A stretch of DNA of 64,000 nucleotides from Geomesophilobacter sediminis (GCF_016458275.1 NZ_JAEMHM010000019.1:57665-121664), one strand, 5' to 3'. Positions 15,993 through 25,223 are shown, numbered from the stretch's first letter. Notes: generated by a model not told the origin, from the sequence alone. Numbers and translations: made by a program.

Positions 15993-17150
15993 ATGAATAT
16001 TGGGCTCAACGGCATCAGCCTGTATCCCGGCAAGATCGGCGGGATGGAAACGTATTTCCGGAATTTGCTGTACTGGTTGCAGGTGATTGACCGGGAGAAC
16101 AGTTACGGCGTCATCCTCAATGAGGGATACGTTGACTCCTTTCCGCTACCGAACCCCTCCTTTACGCTGAAGCCGTTTCATTACGAGCTGAATTCCTGGA
16201 ACTGGAAAGTCCGCGGCGTGCTGCGCAACGTGCTGAACGTGGATCCGCTCCGACGCAAGATCGCCGACCTGGGCTTCGATCTCGTGCACCATCCGTTTAA
16301 CGTCTTGAATCCCGTCTCGCTGTCGGTTCCATCGGTGCTGACCGTCCATGATATCCAGCACGAGTACTGTCCCGAGTTCTTCTCCGCTGCTGATCTGCAC
16401 AAGCGGAAAAGACTGTTTGGGCCTTCCTGCAAAGAGGCGCTGCGCATCATCAGCATCTCGGACTTCACTCGGTCCTGCATCATGGAGCGGTACGACGTTG
16501 CACCGGAGAAGATCGATGTCGTACCGGTGGGATGCGGAGCGGAGTACCGTCCTATCGAGGAACCCGCTGTTTTGGAAGCGGTTCGGAAAAAGTACACCCT
16601 GGACCGGCCGTTCCTATTCTACCCGGCGGCCACGTGGCCCCACAAGAACCACAAGGCCCTCCTTGCGGCGTTGCGACTGTTGAGGGAGCGGTGGGGCTTT
16701 GACGGGTGTCTGGTGCTGACCGGCATCGCGAAGCAATCCCACGATGCGCTCCTTTCGGAGATCGCAAAGCTGGGCCTGCATGGATTCGTCAAGGTGCTGG
16801 GGTACCTGCCTCTTGAGGACCTTCCCGTCCTTTTCAACTTGGCAGAGATGCTGGCTTTCCCATCGCTATTCGAGGGATTTGGCATTCCGGTCCTGGAGGC
16901 GATGGCCTGCGGGTGCCCGGTTGTTTGCTCGAATGTCACATCGTTACCTGAGGTCGCCGGGGATGCCGCTCTGTTGTTTGATCCAAAGTCCCCCGAGGCG
17001 ATTGCCGAAGCGGTCTGGAGCGTCTGGAACGACCGGTCGGAGCGGGACCGGTTGCGCCGGTTGGGATTCGCCCGAGTCCCGGAATATCGGTGGGACCGCG
17101 TGGCCCGAAAAACGGTCGACGTGTACCGGGCGGCGCTCCAGGGAAAATAG
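15993..17150 (+). CDS. Glycosyltransferase family 4
   Basis: 385 residues. N-terminal MNIGLNGISLYPGKIGGMETYFRNL is the glycine-rich acceptor-domain start; TVHDIQHEYCPEFFS and ISDFTRSCIMERYDV are typical GT4 segments; the donor site is FPSLFEGFGIPVLEAMACG followed by GCPVVCSNVTSLPEVAGDAA with the EX7E pair. ATG at 15993 is chosen because the fold begins there, although an in-frame GTG at 15975 exists. Resembles mannosyltransferases of O-antigen clusters, but specificity cannot be assigned. Confidence 0.88.
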   Translation: MNIGLNGISLYPGKIGGMETYFRNLLYWLQVIDRENSYGVILNEGYVDSFPLPNPSFTLKPFHYELNSWNWKVRGVLRNVLNVDPLRRKIADLGFDLVHHPFNVLNPVSLSVPSVLTVHDIQHEYCPEFFSAADLHKRKRLFGPSCKEALRIISISDFTRSCIMERYDVAPEKIDVVPVGCGAEYRPIEEPAVLEAVRKKYTLDRPFLFYPAATWPHKNHKALLAALRLLRERWGFDGCLVLTGIAKQSHDALLSEIAKLGLHGFVKVLGYLPLEDLPVLFNLAEMLAFPSLFEGFGIPVLEAMACGCPVVCSNVTSLPEVAGDAALLFDPKSPEAIAEAVWSVWNDRSERDRLRRLGFARVPEYRWDRVARKTVDVYRAALQGK

Positions 17151-17263
17151 CTGTAGCGCCGGTAGTCCATGACAGCGGCGCTGCCGGGCGCCCCCGCTGG
17201 TTCGATGGGGAGCATTGACTAAATGAACTTCCCTCCGGCTTGAGTCGGAGATCAGGAGCCGAT

Positions 17264-18412
17264 GTGTCGGTTGATTCAGTACAACCATCTAGACAAATTG
17301 ATCAGCTGACCTTCACCCGGTTCGTCGCGGCCTTGAGTGTCGTTTACTACCACTATGGCTCTGGCATTTTTCCGTTCAATTACGCCACGCTTGATCGACT
17401 CTTCCTGGTTGGACCCATTTCTGTTAGCTTCTTCTATGCCCTTAGCGGATTTATTATGGCGGTGGTCTACACCCAGAAGGGGGGCGGTCCTTTCGACCGC
17501 AAACAGTACTGGCAGGCTCGGTTTGCCCGCATCTACCCGGTATACCTTCTGGGGCTTGGGGCGACTGTCCTGCTCCTTGATCCGCAGCGCGATGCCTCGC
17601 GAAAGCAGCTGTTCAGTGCCTTGCTGGTCCAGTCGTGGATTCCGGGTTATCCGATGGCCTATAACTACCCGGGGTGGTCCGTTTCTGTCGAGGCCTTCTT
17701 CTATCTGCTTTTCCCTTTTTTGATCACCGCCTTTGCCAAGGCCAGCCTGAGAAAACTTTCGCTGACGGCACTGTTTTTCTGGGTTTCCAGCAGCATGGTC
17801 CACGTGTCATTGAGCACCTTTTTGCCGGTTAAACCATCTTCTGTTCTCTTCGATCTGCTCTATTACCTTCCCTGCCTACATTTGAACACTTTCCTGTGCG
17901 GCATGTTGAGTGGTCTACTTTTTCTGAGCCATGGCCGATGGCTGTCCGAAAGACGAAAGCTCAACGTGGCCCTTCTCATCGGTACCCTCGCTTTGATCGT
18001 AGCCGTACTGCTAGGGCGCCAGAGTTTGGAGCACCTCCCCCTCAAGCTGGCTCTTACCAACGGGGCAATGGCGCCGCTGTTTCTCATATTCATTTATTCT
18101 CTTTCCTGTGATCGCACCATCATCTCAAGGGTGCTATCCGCCCGGCTATGTCTCTTGCTGGGAGATGCCAGTTACTCGATCTACATTCTGCACGTCCCGA
18201 TCTTTCTTGCCTTCCAGAAAGTGACGGCATCATACCACGGCACCCTTTCAAAAGTCGCCGTGTTGCATATCTATGTGATGGCAGTGATCCTTCTATCGGT
18301 GCTTTCCTATCTCTTTATCGAGCGCCCGGCGCGAAGCGGATTGAAACGTCTGTTCCAACATGAGTTGCGCTGCCGGGAAAAAATCGGGGAAACGGCCCCA
18401 AGCGTAGGCTAA
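17264..18412 (+). CDS. Acyltransferase 3 family membrane protein (polysaccharide O-acyltransferase)
   Basis: 382 residues with about ten hydrophobic spans. LTFTRFVAALSVVYYHYG carries the conserved His (His30) of acyltransferase-3 proteins; FYALSGFIMAVVY and WSVSVEAFFYLLFPF are also family hallmarks. GTG at 17264 is chosen because CAGGAG lies five bases upstream; TTG at 17240 is an alternative adding eight residues. These enzymes acetylate or otherwise acylate sugars of surface polysaccharide, using acyl groups carried across the inner membrane. It stands two bases before the next gene. Confidence 0.87.
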   Translation: MSVDSVQPSRQIDQLTFTRFVAALSVVYYHYGSGIFPFNYATLDRLFLVGPISVSFFYALSGFIMAVVYTQKGGGPFDRKQYWQARFARIYPVYLLGLGATVLLLDPQRDASRKQLFSALLVQSWIPGYPMAYNYPGWSVSVEAFFYLLFPFLITAFAKASLRKLSLTALFFWVSSSMVHVSLSTFLPVKPSSVLFDLLYYLPCLHLNTFLCGMLSGLLFLSHGRWLSERRKLNVALLIGTLALIVAVLLGRQSLEHLPLKLALTNGAMAPLFLIFIYSLSCDRTIISRVLSARLCLLLGDASYSIYILHVPIFLAFQKVTASYHGTLSKVAVLHIYVMAVILLSVLSYLFIERPARSGLKRLFQHELRCREKIGETAPSVG

Positions 18413-18414
18413 CC

Positions 18415-19395
18415 ATGGCACGGCTCTCTGTCATCATCCTCAATTGGAACGGGAAACAGCATCTCGATGGCTGCTTGGAGTCGCTGGCGTTGCAAAGCTT
18501 CCGGGATTTCGAGACGGTCCTTTTCGACAACGGCTCGACCGACGGTTCCGCCGAATACGTCCGGGAGCGGTTTCCCTGGGTGCGCCTGGTGGCTGTGCCG
18601 CAAAATCTCGGCTTCGCGGGGGGGAACAACCGTGCCTTCGATGAGTGCCAAGGCGAATTCATCGTCACTCTCAACAATGACACCAAGGTTTCCCCCGATT
18701 TCCTTTCCGAGTTGGTTGCCGCCGCCGAGGCCGACCCGAAGATCGGCATGGTTGCGGCCAAGATGCTGAACTTTTACCAACCGGGGCGGATCGATTCGGC
18801 GGGGGTGAAGGTCGCGGCGAACGGGATGGGCTACAACGTCGGGGTGGGGGAGACCGATGTCGGACAGTACGATACCCCCACTGAGGTCTTCGGCCCCTGC
18901 GCCGGCGCGGCGCTGTACCGCCGCGCCATGCTCGACGAGGTCGGCTTCTTCGATGACGACTTCTTCGCCTATTATGAGGACCTGGATCTCGCCTGGCGGG
19001 GGCGGTTGGCGGGGTGGCGGGCGGTGAGCGCTCCGGGGGCGGTGGTGCTCCACGTCCATTCGGCGACCAGCGGCAAGATGAGCCCGTTCACCGTCTACCA
19101 CGTGCACCGCAACAAGTGGTTCGTCCTGGTCAAGAACTGGCCGGCTTCCCTTCTGGGACGCCACCTGTTTCGCATCCTTTGTTTCGACCTGGGTGCTCTG
19201 GCGCTGGCTGTCCTGCGGCACCGGGCCGGAGCCGCGCTGCGGGCGCGCTGGGACGTCGTGCGTTCCCTTCCACTGCTGTTGCAAAAGCGAAAAGAGGTCG
19301 CCGCGCTGCGCCGGCTTACGCCTCCCGAGCTTGCCGCCCTGCTGCAGCCGGCGAACAGCGCCGTCGCCACCTTCGCAAGGAAGGCGCGGGAGTAG
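18415..19395 (+). CDS. Glycosyltransferase family 2 (rhamnosyltransferase-like)
   Basis: 326 residues. LSVIILNWNGKQHLDGCLESL, LFDNGSTDGSAEYV, NLGFAGGNNRAFDEC and VTLNNDTKVSPDFL are hallmarks of the WcaE/RfbF GT2 subgroup that includes rhamnosyltransferases. FFAYYEDLDLAWRGRLAGW holds the ED(L)D active-site region. A weakly hydrophobic C-terminal part (LGALALAVL) may touch the membrane. ATG at 18415 directly follows the acyltransferase stop. Sugar specificity is inferred only from family resemblance. Confidence 0.87.
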   Translation: MARLSVIILNWNGKQHLDGCLESLALQSFRDFETVLFDNGSTDGSAEYVRERFPWVRLVAVPQNLGFAGGNNRAFDECQGEFIVTLNNDTKVSPDFLSELVAAAEADPKIGMVAAKMLNFYQPGRIDSAGVKVAANGMGYNVGVGETDVGQYDTPTEVFGPCAGAALYRRAMLDEVGFFDDDFFAYYEDLDLAWRGRLAGWRAVSAPGAVVLHVHSATSGKMSPFTVYHVHRNKWFVLVKNWPASLLGRHLFRILCFDLGALALAVLRHRAGAALRARWDVVRSLPLLLQKRKEVAALRRLTPPELAALLQPANSAVATFARKARE

Positions 19396-19480
19396 GAGTC
19401 TGGCCGCGGTGAGGGTGGCAGGTTGACCGGTGTGGAACCCAAGTCTGATTCTGTCGCAACATTCATTGCTGCGGACGGTA

Positions 19481-19510
19481 ATCGCGCCTGGAAAGGCGCT
19501 CCCACATTGG
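19481..19510 (-). repeat. REP-like palindromic element, family A
   Basis: On the reverse strand it reads GTGGGAGCGCCTTTCCAGGC followed by GCGAT. The short stem GGCGC/GCGCC flanks a variable loop. Near-identical elements occur at 35504-35530 and 57582-57612. Confidence 0.75.
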
Positions 19511-19558
19511 TGGCTGCTCGTACCGTGAAGGTGTTCGGCACCGCGAGTTCCTGCTGGT

Positions 19559-19583
19559 ATCGCGACAAGAATGTCACTCCTAA
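19559..19583 (-). repeat. REP-like palindromic element, family A variant
   Basis: On the reverse strand TTAGGAGTGACATTCTTGTC followed by GCGAT. Matches the element at 32611-32635 in all but a few bases; stem GCGAC/GTCGC. Confidence 0.75.
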
Positions 19584-19708
19584 TGGGGGAGCCGCCTGAG
19601 CACAACAGGGGCTGTCCCGTTGTCGAAGTTCACGCTTGCAATTTCCGGGCATTCCAGATAACTCTGGTGGTCTGCGTTCGTGTCATCGCCTGCAGGAGCA
19701 GATGCGTT

Positions 19709-20920
19709 ATGAAGATAGTCTTTCTCGCACCGTTTGGGATCCGTCCCAAGGGGACCGTCTTGGCCCGGATGGTGCCGCTGGCGGCGGAGCTGCAAAAGGA
19801 TGGCCACGAGGTGGTCATCGTCGCTCCCCCCTACACCAATCCGGAGGATTCAGGAAAGACCGAGATCGTCGAGGGGGTGCGGCTGGTAAACGTCCAGCTT
19901 GGTCCCCGAAACAAGGTGCTCGCCGCCCCGATCCTCGCCGGGCGGATGTTTCGCACGACGCTCGGAGAGCGGCCCGACCTGGTCCACCTCTTCAAACCGA
20001 AGGGATACGGCGGCCTCGCGGCGATGCTGCATCTGGCGCTTCGGCGCACCGGAATCCGGCTCGCTCCGCTTTTCCTGGATACCGACGACTGGGAGGGGGA
20101 CGGCGGCATGAACGACTTGCATGCCTACTCCGGCCCGGAGAAACGGTTCTACCGATTTCAGGAACAGTGGATCACCCGGCGCGCCGCCGGTGTAACGGTG
20201 GCCAGCCGCGGGCTGGAACAGCTGGTATCGGGAATGGGAATCGCTGCGGAACGGCTGCTCTATCTCCCCAATTCGGTCTCCGCCGCCCCGCCGGGTAACG
20301 GAGCCGCGGCACGGGAGCGGCTCGGCATTGCAGCCGAGGCGCCGGTGGTCCTTCTCTACACGCGGTTTTTCGAGTTCAGCCAGGAGAAGCTGCATTACCT
20401 CTTTGCCGAGATCTACCGGCAGGTGCCGGGGGTGCGCTTTGTCGTGGTCGGAAAGGGGCGCCAGGGTGAAGAGGAGCTCCTGCAGCGGGTCGCCGGGGAG
20501 TCGGGCTTTGCCGAAGCGCTGGCTTTTGCGGGGTGGGTTGAGCCCGCGGCGATTCCCGATTACCTTGCCGCAGGGGACGTGGCGATCTATCCGTTTGCCA
20601 ATACCTTGGTGAACCGCACCAAGTGCCCAGCCAAGGCGACCGAGCTTTTGCGCGCCGAACGGGCGGTAGTTGCGGACCGGGTGGGGCAGTTGGCTGAATA
20701 CATTCGGGACGGGGTCTCCGGCGTGCTGTGCGACCCCGATGACTGGAAGGAGATGGCGGCCGAGACGGTGGCCCTGCTGAACGATCCGGACCGGCAGCGC
20801 CGGCTGGGGAGTGCGGCGCGGCAGTATCTGCTCGACCATTTCAACTGGCTGCTCGCTTCCCGCCGGCTGCAGGATTTCTACGCTTCGTTTTCATTGGACA
20901 CGCCGCTGCCCCGTGGGTGA
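19709..20920 (+). CDS. Glycosyltransferase family 4
   Basis: 403 residues. MKIVFLAPFGIRPKGTVLAR begins the N-terminal GT-B domain; LFLDTDDWEGDGGMND is an acidic loop between domains, VVLLYTRFFEFSQEKLHYLF starts the donor domain, and AIPDYLAAGDVAIYPF followed by CPAKATELLRAERAVVADRVGQ forms the donor-binding site (Lys and Glu positions). ATG at 19709 with AGGAG 11 bases upstream is chosen; an earlier in-frame ATG at 19571 lies within repeat-rich spacer. Preceded by 313 bases of spacer, so it may have its own promoter, which I could not place. Confidence 0.84.
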   Translation: MKIVFLAPFGIRPKGTVLARMVPLAAELQKDGHEVVIVAPPYTNPEDSGKTEIVEGVRLVNVQLGPRNKVLAAPILAGRMFRTTLGERPDLVHLFKPKGYGGLAAMLHLALRRTGIRLAPLFLDTDDWEGDGGMNDLHAYSGPEKRFYRFQEQWITRRAAGVTVASRGLEQLVSGMGIAAERLLYLPNSVSAAPPGNGAAARERLGIAAEAPVVLLYTRFFEFSQEKLHYLFAEIYRQVPGVRFVVVGKGRQGEEELLQRVAGESGFAEALAFAGWVEPAAIPDYLAAGDVAIYPFANTLVNRTKCPAKATELLRAERAVVADRVGQLAEYIRDGVSGVLCDPDDWKEMAAETVALLNDPDRQRRLGSAARQYLLDHFNWLLASRRLQDFYASFSLDTPLPRG

Positions 20921-21004
20921 ATCTTGATACCCTCGCCCCCGGGAGAGGGTGGTAAGTTGATGCTTAACCAGCTTTTCGAATTTTATTCCCAGCGTGGGGT
21001 TTTC

Positions 21005-23446
21005 ATGACGGAACGCAAAAAAGACGGACTTCTCCTTGTCGGGCTGCTGACGCTTTTCATCATCCTGTTCGCCAAAATCCTTTTCACCCACCAGATCGTC
21101 CGGGCACCGGACATCATCAACGAGTTCTATTGGGCGGTGAAGGACACTTCGGCACGCTCCTTCTGGTCCCTGTTCCGGGTTGACCTCGCCTCGGCGGGAT
21201 GGGACCTCCACATCAATTCCGGGTTCACCACCGAAGGAGGGGGCGTCTCTTCGCAGTTCCTTTTCTTCCGGAACCTGGTGTTGTGGCTGTTTCCCTCGCC
21301 GGCGAACATCGCCTGGTACATGGTGCTGCACCTCTTCTTCGGGGCGGTCGGCGCCTATTATTTCTGCCGGCTGATCGGCACGAGCCGTGTGGCCGCCGTT
21401 CTTGCCGGGCTCGTTTTCGCCCTGGCGCCGGAGCACGCCTCCCTGATCAATGCCGGCCATGTCATGAAGATCGCCACGATCTCCTTCACCCCCTGGGTCT
21501 TCTATTTCTTCGAAAAAGGGTTCAAGACCCGCCGGCTTTTCTGGTTTCTGACCACGGCCCTGGTGCTGACCTACCAGTTTTTCCACACCCACTGGCAGAT
21601 CGCGTTCTACACCTGCCTGGCGGTGGCCATCTACGGCATCGCCCGTACTGTTGCCATCATCCGCACCGAGAAGGCCAGCGGGAAGGAGAGCGCGCGGCTC
21701 TTCGGCCTGAACGTGGCGCTGCTCCTGTTCTTCCTTACCTCGGTCGCCATCTCTTTGGCTCCGCTGGCGAACTGGTCCAAAGACACCAACCGCGGCGCCG
21801 CCACGGTGGCTTCCGTCGGTGCGGCCGCCCAGTCCAAGGGGGGACTCAACCGGGATGAGGCGATGGCGTGGTCGCTCCCCCCCGAAGAGCTCGGCGCCTT
21901 CATCATTCCCGGGTTCTTCGGGACCTCTCGCCAGGAGGCCGGCGAGAACCCCAAGAACATCACCGCATACTACTGGGGGCGGATGAACTTCTCGCAGACC
22001 CTCTCCTACATGGGGCTTCTCCCGTGGCTCCTGGTCCCGCTGCCGCTGATTTTCCGACGCGACCGCTACACCTGGCTCGCCACCGCGGCGATCGTGTTGG
22101 GCGTCCTTTTTTCCATGGGGAAATACACCCTCTTCTACAACCTGTTGTTCGATCACTTCCCCGGGATCAACCGGTTCCGGGTGCCCAAGATGATGATGTT
22201 CATTCCGGTGCTGGGGCTTGGGGTGCTGGGGGCGCTGGGGCTCGATCTGCTTTTGGACGAGAAGGTGCGCCAGACCAAGGCGTTCCGGCGCTATCTCACC
22301 GGGATCGGCATCCTCCCGGCCGCGCTGTTGGTGCTGCTGGGGATCGAGGCGTTCGGAAAGGGGTACTGGATTCAGACCTTCATCGACCAGTTGGGGCAGC
22401 CGACCCGCTACGAGCAGACTTCCGAGCAGCTCATCGTGCAGCGCTACGTCAATCTCATGGTCGAGACCGGGTTTGCGGCCGGACTCGCCGCGCTCTTTGC
22501 CACGACCTTTTTCCTGTACCAGCGGGGCAAGCTGAGCGCGAAGCTCCTTCCCGTGGTGCTGCTGGCGCTGTTTCTGATCGACGTGAGCCGGGTGAACGCG
22601 AAGTTCATGTTCCTGGTGGACCCGCCGCACCGGGAGAGTGCTGCCAAAACTCCGGATATCAGCTACCTGTTGAACCAGTCGAAGCAGTTCCGGACGCTGC
22701 CGATGGCCGGCGACCCGATGCCCTATGCCGCAGCCGGAATTCCGGTCATGTTTACCTCGAACGCGGTGCAGCAGCGGCGCTGGCAGGACTACCTCGACAA
22801 CTTCAACCTCGCCTCTGCGATGCCGGATATCTTGAATGTGCGTTATCTCGTCGAGCCGAAAGGTCAGGCGGCACAAGACGTGGCAACGCTGAAGGGGAAA
22901 TTCGCCCCGGTCTTCACTTCGCCGGACGGGGGAACGGTCATTTTGGAGAGCCGGACCGTGCTTCCCAAGGCGTGGCTGACTCCGACCGCGATTCCGGTCG
23001 ACAACCCGCAGAACCTCCTGACTGCGCTGCAGAACCCCGCCTTCAACCCGCGCGTCTTCGCCCTGGTGGAGTCTCCCCCGCCGATCCCGCTGGCCGACTT
23101 CCGGGCTCAGGCCTACCCCGATCCGGGCCGGGCCCAGGTAACCCGCTACGAAGGGGACCGGATCGACGTCGATGCCGATGCGGCGGTGAACGCGATGCTG
23201 GTACTCGGGGAGAAGTACTACCGCGGCTGGCGGGCGACGGTGGACGGGAAGCCGAGCGAGATCTATCCGGTCGACTACGTGCTGCGAGGGATTTATCTTC
23301 CGGCCGGTAAGCACAAGGTGTCCTTCGTCTTCGACCCGGTTCCGTTCAAGATCGGCAAGCGGCTGACCCTGGCGTCGTTCGCCTTTTTCCTCCTGATGTT
23401 GGCGCGCGAGGTGCGGTTCCGGCGCCAGGGTTCATTATCGGTCTGA
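21005..23446 (+). CDS. YfhO-family polytopic membrane protein
   Basis: 813 residues. A dozen or so hydrophobic spans in the first two thirds (starting LLLVGLLTLFIILFAKILF), with DIINEFYWAVKD and a long extracytoplasmic loop, then a soluble C-terminal beta-rich domain (VLNVRYLVEPKGQ, YYRGWRATVDGKPSEIYPVDYVLRG) and a last span before the C-terminus. This architecture matches bacterial YfhO proteins, members of the GT-C superfamily implicated in adding sugars to teichoic acids in Gram-positives. Here it ends the polysaccharide locus and may glycosylate a glycan on the outer side. ATG at 20960 is an alternative start; 21005 puts the first span near the N-terminus. Confidence 0.82.
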   Translation: MTERKKDGLLLVGLLTLFIILFAKILFTHQIVRAPDIINEFYWAVKDTSARSFWSLFRVDLASAGWDLHINSGFTTEGGGVSSQFLFFRNLVLWLFPSPANIAWYMVLHLFFGAVGAYYFCRLIGTSRVAAVLAGLVFALAPEHASLINAGHVMKIATISFTPWVFYFFEKGFKTRRLFWFLTTALVLTYQFFHTHWQIAFYTCLAVAIYGIARTVAIIRTEKASGKESARLFGLNVALLLFFLTSVAISLAPLANWSKDTNRGAATVASVGAAAQSKGGLNRDEAMAWSLPPEELGAFIIPGFFGTSRQEAGENPKNITAYYWGRMNFSQTLSYMGLLPWLLVPLPLIFRRDRYTWLATAAIVLGVLFSMGKYTLFYNLLFDHFPGINRFRVPKMMMFIPVLGLGVLGALGLDLLLDEKVRQTKAFRRYLTGIGILPAALLVLLGIEAFGKGYWIQTFIDQLGQPTRYEQTSEQLIVQRYVNLMVETGFAAGLAALFATTFFLYQRGKLSAKLLPVVLLALFLIDVSRVNAKFMFLVDPPHRESAAKTPDISYLLNQSKQFRTLPMAGDPMPYAAAGIPVMFTSNAVQQRRWQDYLDNFNLASAMPDILNVRYLVEPKGQAAQDVATLKGKFAPVFTSPDGGTVILESRTVLPKAWLTPTAIPVDNPQNLLTALQNPAFNPRVFALVESPPPIPLADFRAQAYPDPGRAQVTRYEGDRIDVDADAAVNAMLVLGEKYYRGWRATVDGKPSEIYPVDYVLRGIYLPAGKHKVSFVFDPVPFKIGKRLTLASFAFFLLMLAREVRFRRQGSLSV

Positions 23447-23470
23447 TCGGTCTGATCCGACCGGCTATTC
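23432..23470. repeat. Short tandem 9-mer (GGTCTGATC) repeat
   Basis: GGTCTGATC occurs twice in tandem followed by CGACC. It overlaps the end of the YfhO gene. Similar GATC-rich short repeats occur near 30695, 43381, 46774 and 60613. Confidence 0.45.
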
Positions 23471-23537
23471 TGATACGGCAAAGGTACGAAGACCTGCACT
23501 GGTGCATTCCAGGCAGGTTTTCGCTTTAAGGGAAACG

Positions 23538-24293
23538 ATGCTGGCAAAAGACGACGAAACCCTCGACGAACTCACCGGCTATGGCCTTAAGATCGTGCAG
23601 CCGCGGCATGGCTACCGGTTTTCGGTCGATCCCCTGCTGCTTGCCGACTTCGCCGGGATTGCTCCGGGGGAGAGCGCGGTGGATCTCGGGACCGGCTGCG
23701 GTATCCTCCCGCTCCTGCTCGCCCGGATCGAGCCATTCTGCACGGCAACCGGCATCGAATTCCAGCCGGCGATGTCGGAGCTGGCCCGGCGCAACGTCGT
23801 GCTGAACGGCCTGCAGGAGCGGGTGTCCATCGTCTCCGAGGACATCGTCGCTTTGAAGGCGCACTTTCCGGTATCGACCTTCGACCTTGTGGTATCCAAC
23901 CCGCCGTACCGCCGTCCCGGGACCGGGAAGATCAGCCCGCGCCGCGGCCGCGACGAGGCCCGCCACGAGACCACGGCCGCCTTGGCCGACTTCCTTGCCG
24001 CCGCGAAGTACCTGGTGAAGGAGTCGGGGCGGATCTGTTTCATCTACCACACCTGCCGGCTGGTCGAGCTGATGGCCGAGGCGACCCGGCAGAAGCTCGC
24101 GCCGCTGCGGCTGCGGATGGTACACGGCAGCGGCAGTGCCGATGCCCGGATGTTCCTGGTTGAGTTGGCGAAGGGGAGAAGCGGAGAGCTGAAGGTGGAA
24201 CCGCCGCTTTTGGTGCGCGACGAGGAAGGACGGTACTCTGAGGAGAAGCTGAGGATATATCGGAAGGTTGATCGGGAGTCAATTGACAATTGA
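23538..24293 (+). CDS. tRNA1(Val) (adenine37-N6)-methyltransferase-like protein (TrmN6/YfiC family)
   Basis: 251 residues. LKIVQPRHGYRFSVDPLLLADF is the N-terminal YfiC/TrmN6 hallmark; VDLGTGCGILPLLLA is SAM motif I; VVSNPPYRRPG (about residues 117-127) is the NPPY motif of N6-adenine methyltransferases. The E. coli homologue methylates A37 of tRNA1(Val). ATG at 23538 follows AAGGGAAA; an upstream ATG at 23502 adds 12 residues without family similarity. Its last codons lie in a CAATTGA heptamer repeat, an unusual C-terminus (VDRESIDN). The precise RNA substrate is inferred. Confidence 0.84.
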   Translation: MLAKDDETLDELTGYGLKIVQPRHGYRFSVDPLLLADFAGIAPGESAVDLGTGCGILPLLLARIEPFCTATGIEFQPAMSELARRNVVLNGLQERVSIVSEDIVALKAHFPVSTFDLVVSNPPYRRPGTGKISPRRGRDEARHETTAALADFLAAAKYLVKESGRICFIYHTCRLVELMAEATRQKLAPLRLRMVHGSGSADARMFLVELAKGRSGELKVEPPLLVRDEEGRYSEEKLRIYRKVDRESIDN

Positions 24294-24303
24294 CAATTGA
24301 CAA
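24280..24303. repeat. Heptamer repeat, CAATTGA type
   Basis: CAATTGA three times followed by CAA. The stop codon of the preceding gene falls within the second unit. The unit is nearly self-complementary, so no separate second arm is needed for pairing. Confidence 0.85.
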
Positions 24304-24343
24304 CGGGATGCACGAAGCCGACTGCATCGGACGGCCAGAGTTC

Positions 24344-24367
24344 GTAGGGGCGCAGCATGCTGCGCCC
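24344..24367 (+). repeat. REP-like palindromic element, family B
   Basis: GTAGGGGCGCAGCATGCTGC then GCCC; perfect stem GGGCGCAGCA/TGCTGCGCCC. A reverse-oriented relative lies at 35554-35577. Confidence 0.75.
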
Positions 24368-24411
24368 ATCAGTCCACTTGTTATTCGGAGGATGAGACGG
24401 GGCTGCAGAGA

Positions 24412-24879
24412 TTACCGGTTCTCCAAGTCCCTCTTGATGAGCCGTTCGAATACGGCGCGCAGCTCGGGGTCTTCCAGGGAATTGGCCTGCTCGTTGGCCC
24501 ACTGGATCTCTTCTTCGGTAAGGGGACGCCGCTTTCGTTCTGGTGGGGGAGGGGGCGCGGGCTTGACCCGTCCCGCCTTCAGGTAGAGGTCGCGGACCAT
24601 CGGCTCGCGCAGGGCCTCATTGACCTTGGCGATGATCTCGCGCTTGAGATAGGTGAGCTGTTGCATCCAGGGGGCACTCTCGACGGCCAGGGTAAGCGTG
24701 CCGTCGCGGAAGCTGACCGGGTGGGCGTGGGCGGCGATGCCCGGGCCAACCGCGTCTTCCCATACCACCCAGATCTGTCCTTCGCGGAGCCGCTCGGCCG
24801 CCGGGGTGCCGGTGAAGACGCCGCTCAGGATCGAGCTGACCGTGGTGGGACGACGCATCCTGGGGCGCTTGTCAGCCAT
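24412..24879 (-). CDS. DUF721/DciA-family protein
   Basis: 155 residues. The family core is IWVVWEDAVGPGIAAHAHPVSFRDGTLTLAVESAPWMQQLTYLKREIIAKVNEAL (about residues 33-88, cited as separate strands and helices here), a KH-like fold. Proteins of this family (DciA) recruit or load the replicative helicase in bacteria lacking DnaC. The C-terminal half has a proline-rich linker (KPAPPPPPERKRRPLTEEE) and a helical tail (EDPELRAVFERLIKRDLEN). It overlaps the upstream small membrane-protein gene by eight bases. Helicase-loading role is from the family, not shown here. Confidence 0.82.
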   Translation of the reverse strand: MADKRPRMRRPTTVSSILSGVFTGTPAAERLREGQIWVVWEDAVGPGIAAHAHPVSFRDGTLTLAVESAPWMQQLTYLKREIIAKVNEALREPMVRDLYLKAGRVKPAPPPPPERKRRPLTEEEIQWANEQANSLEDPELRAVFERLIKRDLENR

Positions 24880-25129
24880 TCCCCTTCCTCTTGCGGTAGA
24901 GCCTCCCTCCGAGGATCTGGCCGCTGATGGTGCCGGCCAGGGTGAACGGGATCACCTGCCAGCCAAGACCAGCCTTGATTCTGAGATAGATGATGAGCGG
25001 AATGGATATGTGGACGTAAAAAAACCAGCCAAAGGAGAACTTCTCGCAGGCCTGGCGCTGATACCCCATCGGGATGTTGAAAGCGGCAGCCAGGATCATG
25101 AGGAGGGCTACCTGAAGAACTGTTTGCAT
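24872..25129 (-). CDS. Small membrane protein, function unknown
   Basis: 85 residues from ATG at 25129, which is preceded by AGAGGAAA on the reverse strand. Two to three hydrophobic spans: TVLQVALLMILAAAFNIPMG, FFYVHISIPLIIYLRI and VIPFTLAGTISGQILGG, ending in a basic tail (RLYRKRKG). Downstream it overlaps the DUF721 gene. No family recognised with confidence. An in-frame ATG at 25177 would place the promoter -10 inside the gene and is rejected. Confidence 0.7.
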   Translation of the reverse strand: MQTVLQVALLMILAAAFNIPMGYQRQACEKFSFGWFFYVHISIPLIIYLRIKAGLGWQVIPFTLAGTISGQILGGRLYRKRKGNG

Positions 25130-25148
25130 TGAATTTCCTCTTGCGCCA

Positions 25149-25177
25149 TTAATAGTAGAGTCCGCATTCTTTGTCAA
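25149..25177 (-). promoter_or_regulatory. Sigma-70-type promoter for the small membrane protein-dciA pair
   Basis: Reverse strand: TTGACA (25172-25177), 17-base spacer, TATTAA (25149-25154). It lies 20 bases before the chosen start, which supports ATG 25129. Confidence 0.72.
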
Positions 25178-25223
25178 TGCGCATTCATCGGGCGCGAGAT
25201 ACCAATCCGGGAGGATCCCTATC

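Larger units (their letters stand above)
19396..19708. other. Intergenic 313 bases holding two palindromic repeat elements
   Basis: No gene seen. Contains a family-A palindromic element (19481-19510, reverse orientation) and a variant with core GTCGC (19559-19583, reverse orientation). These two types recur at 35504, 57582 and 32611. The rest looks like unconstrained spacer. Confidence 0.6.

Noticed and set aside
20891..23314. Reverse-strand open frame of about 800 codons
   Set aside because: It mirrors the YfhO gene; high third-position GC leaves antisense frames open. The protein is rich in Arg, Gly, Glu and Gln without any family motif.
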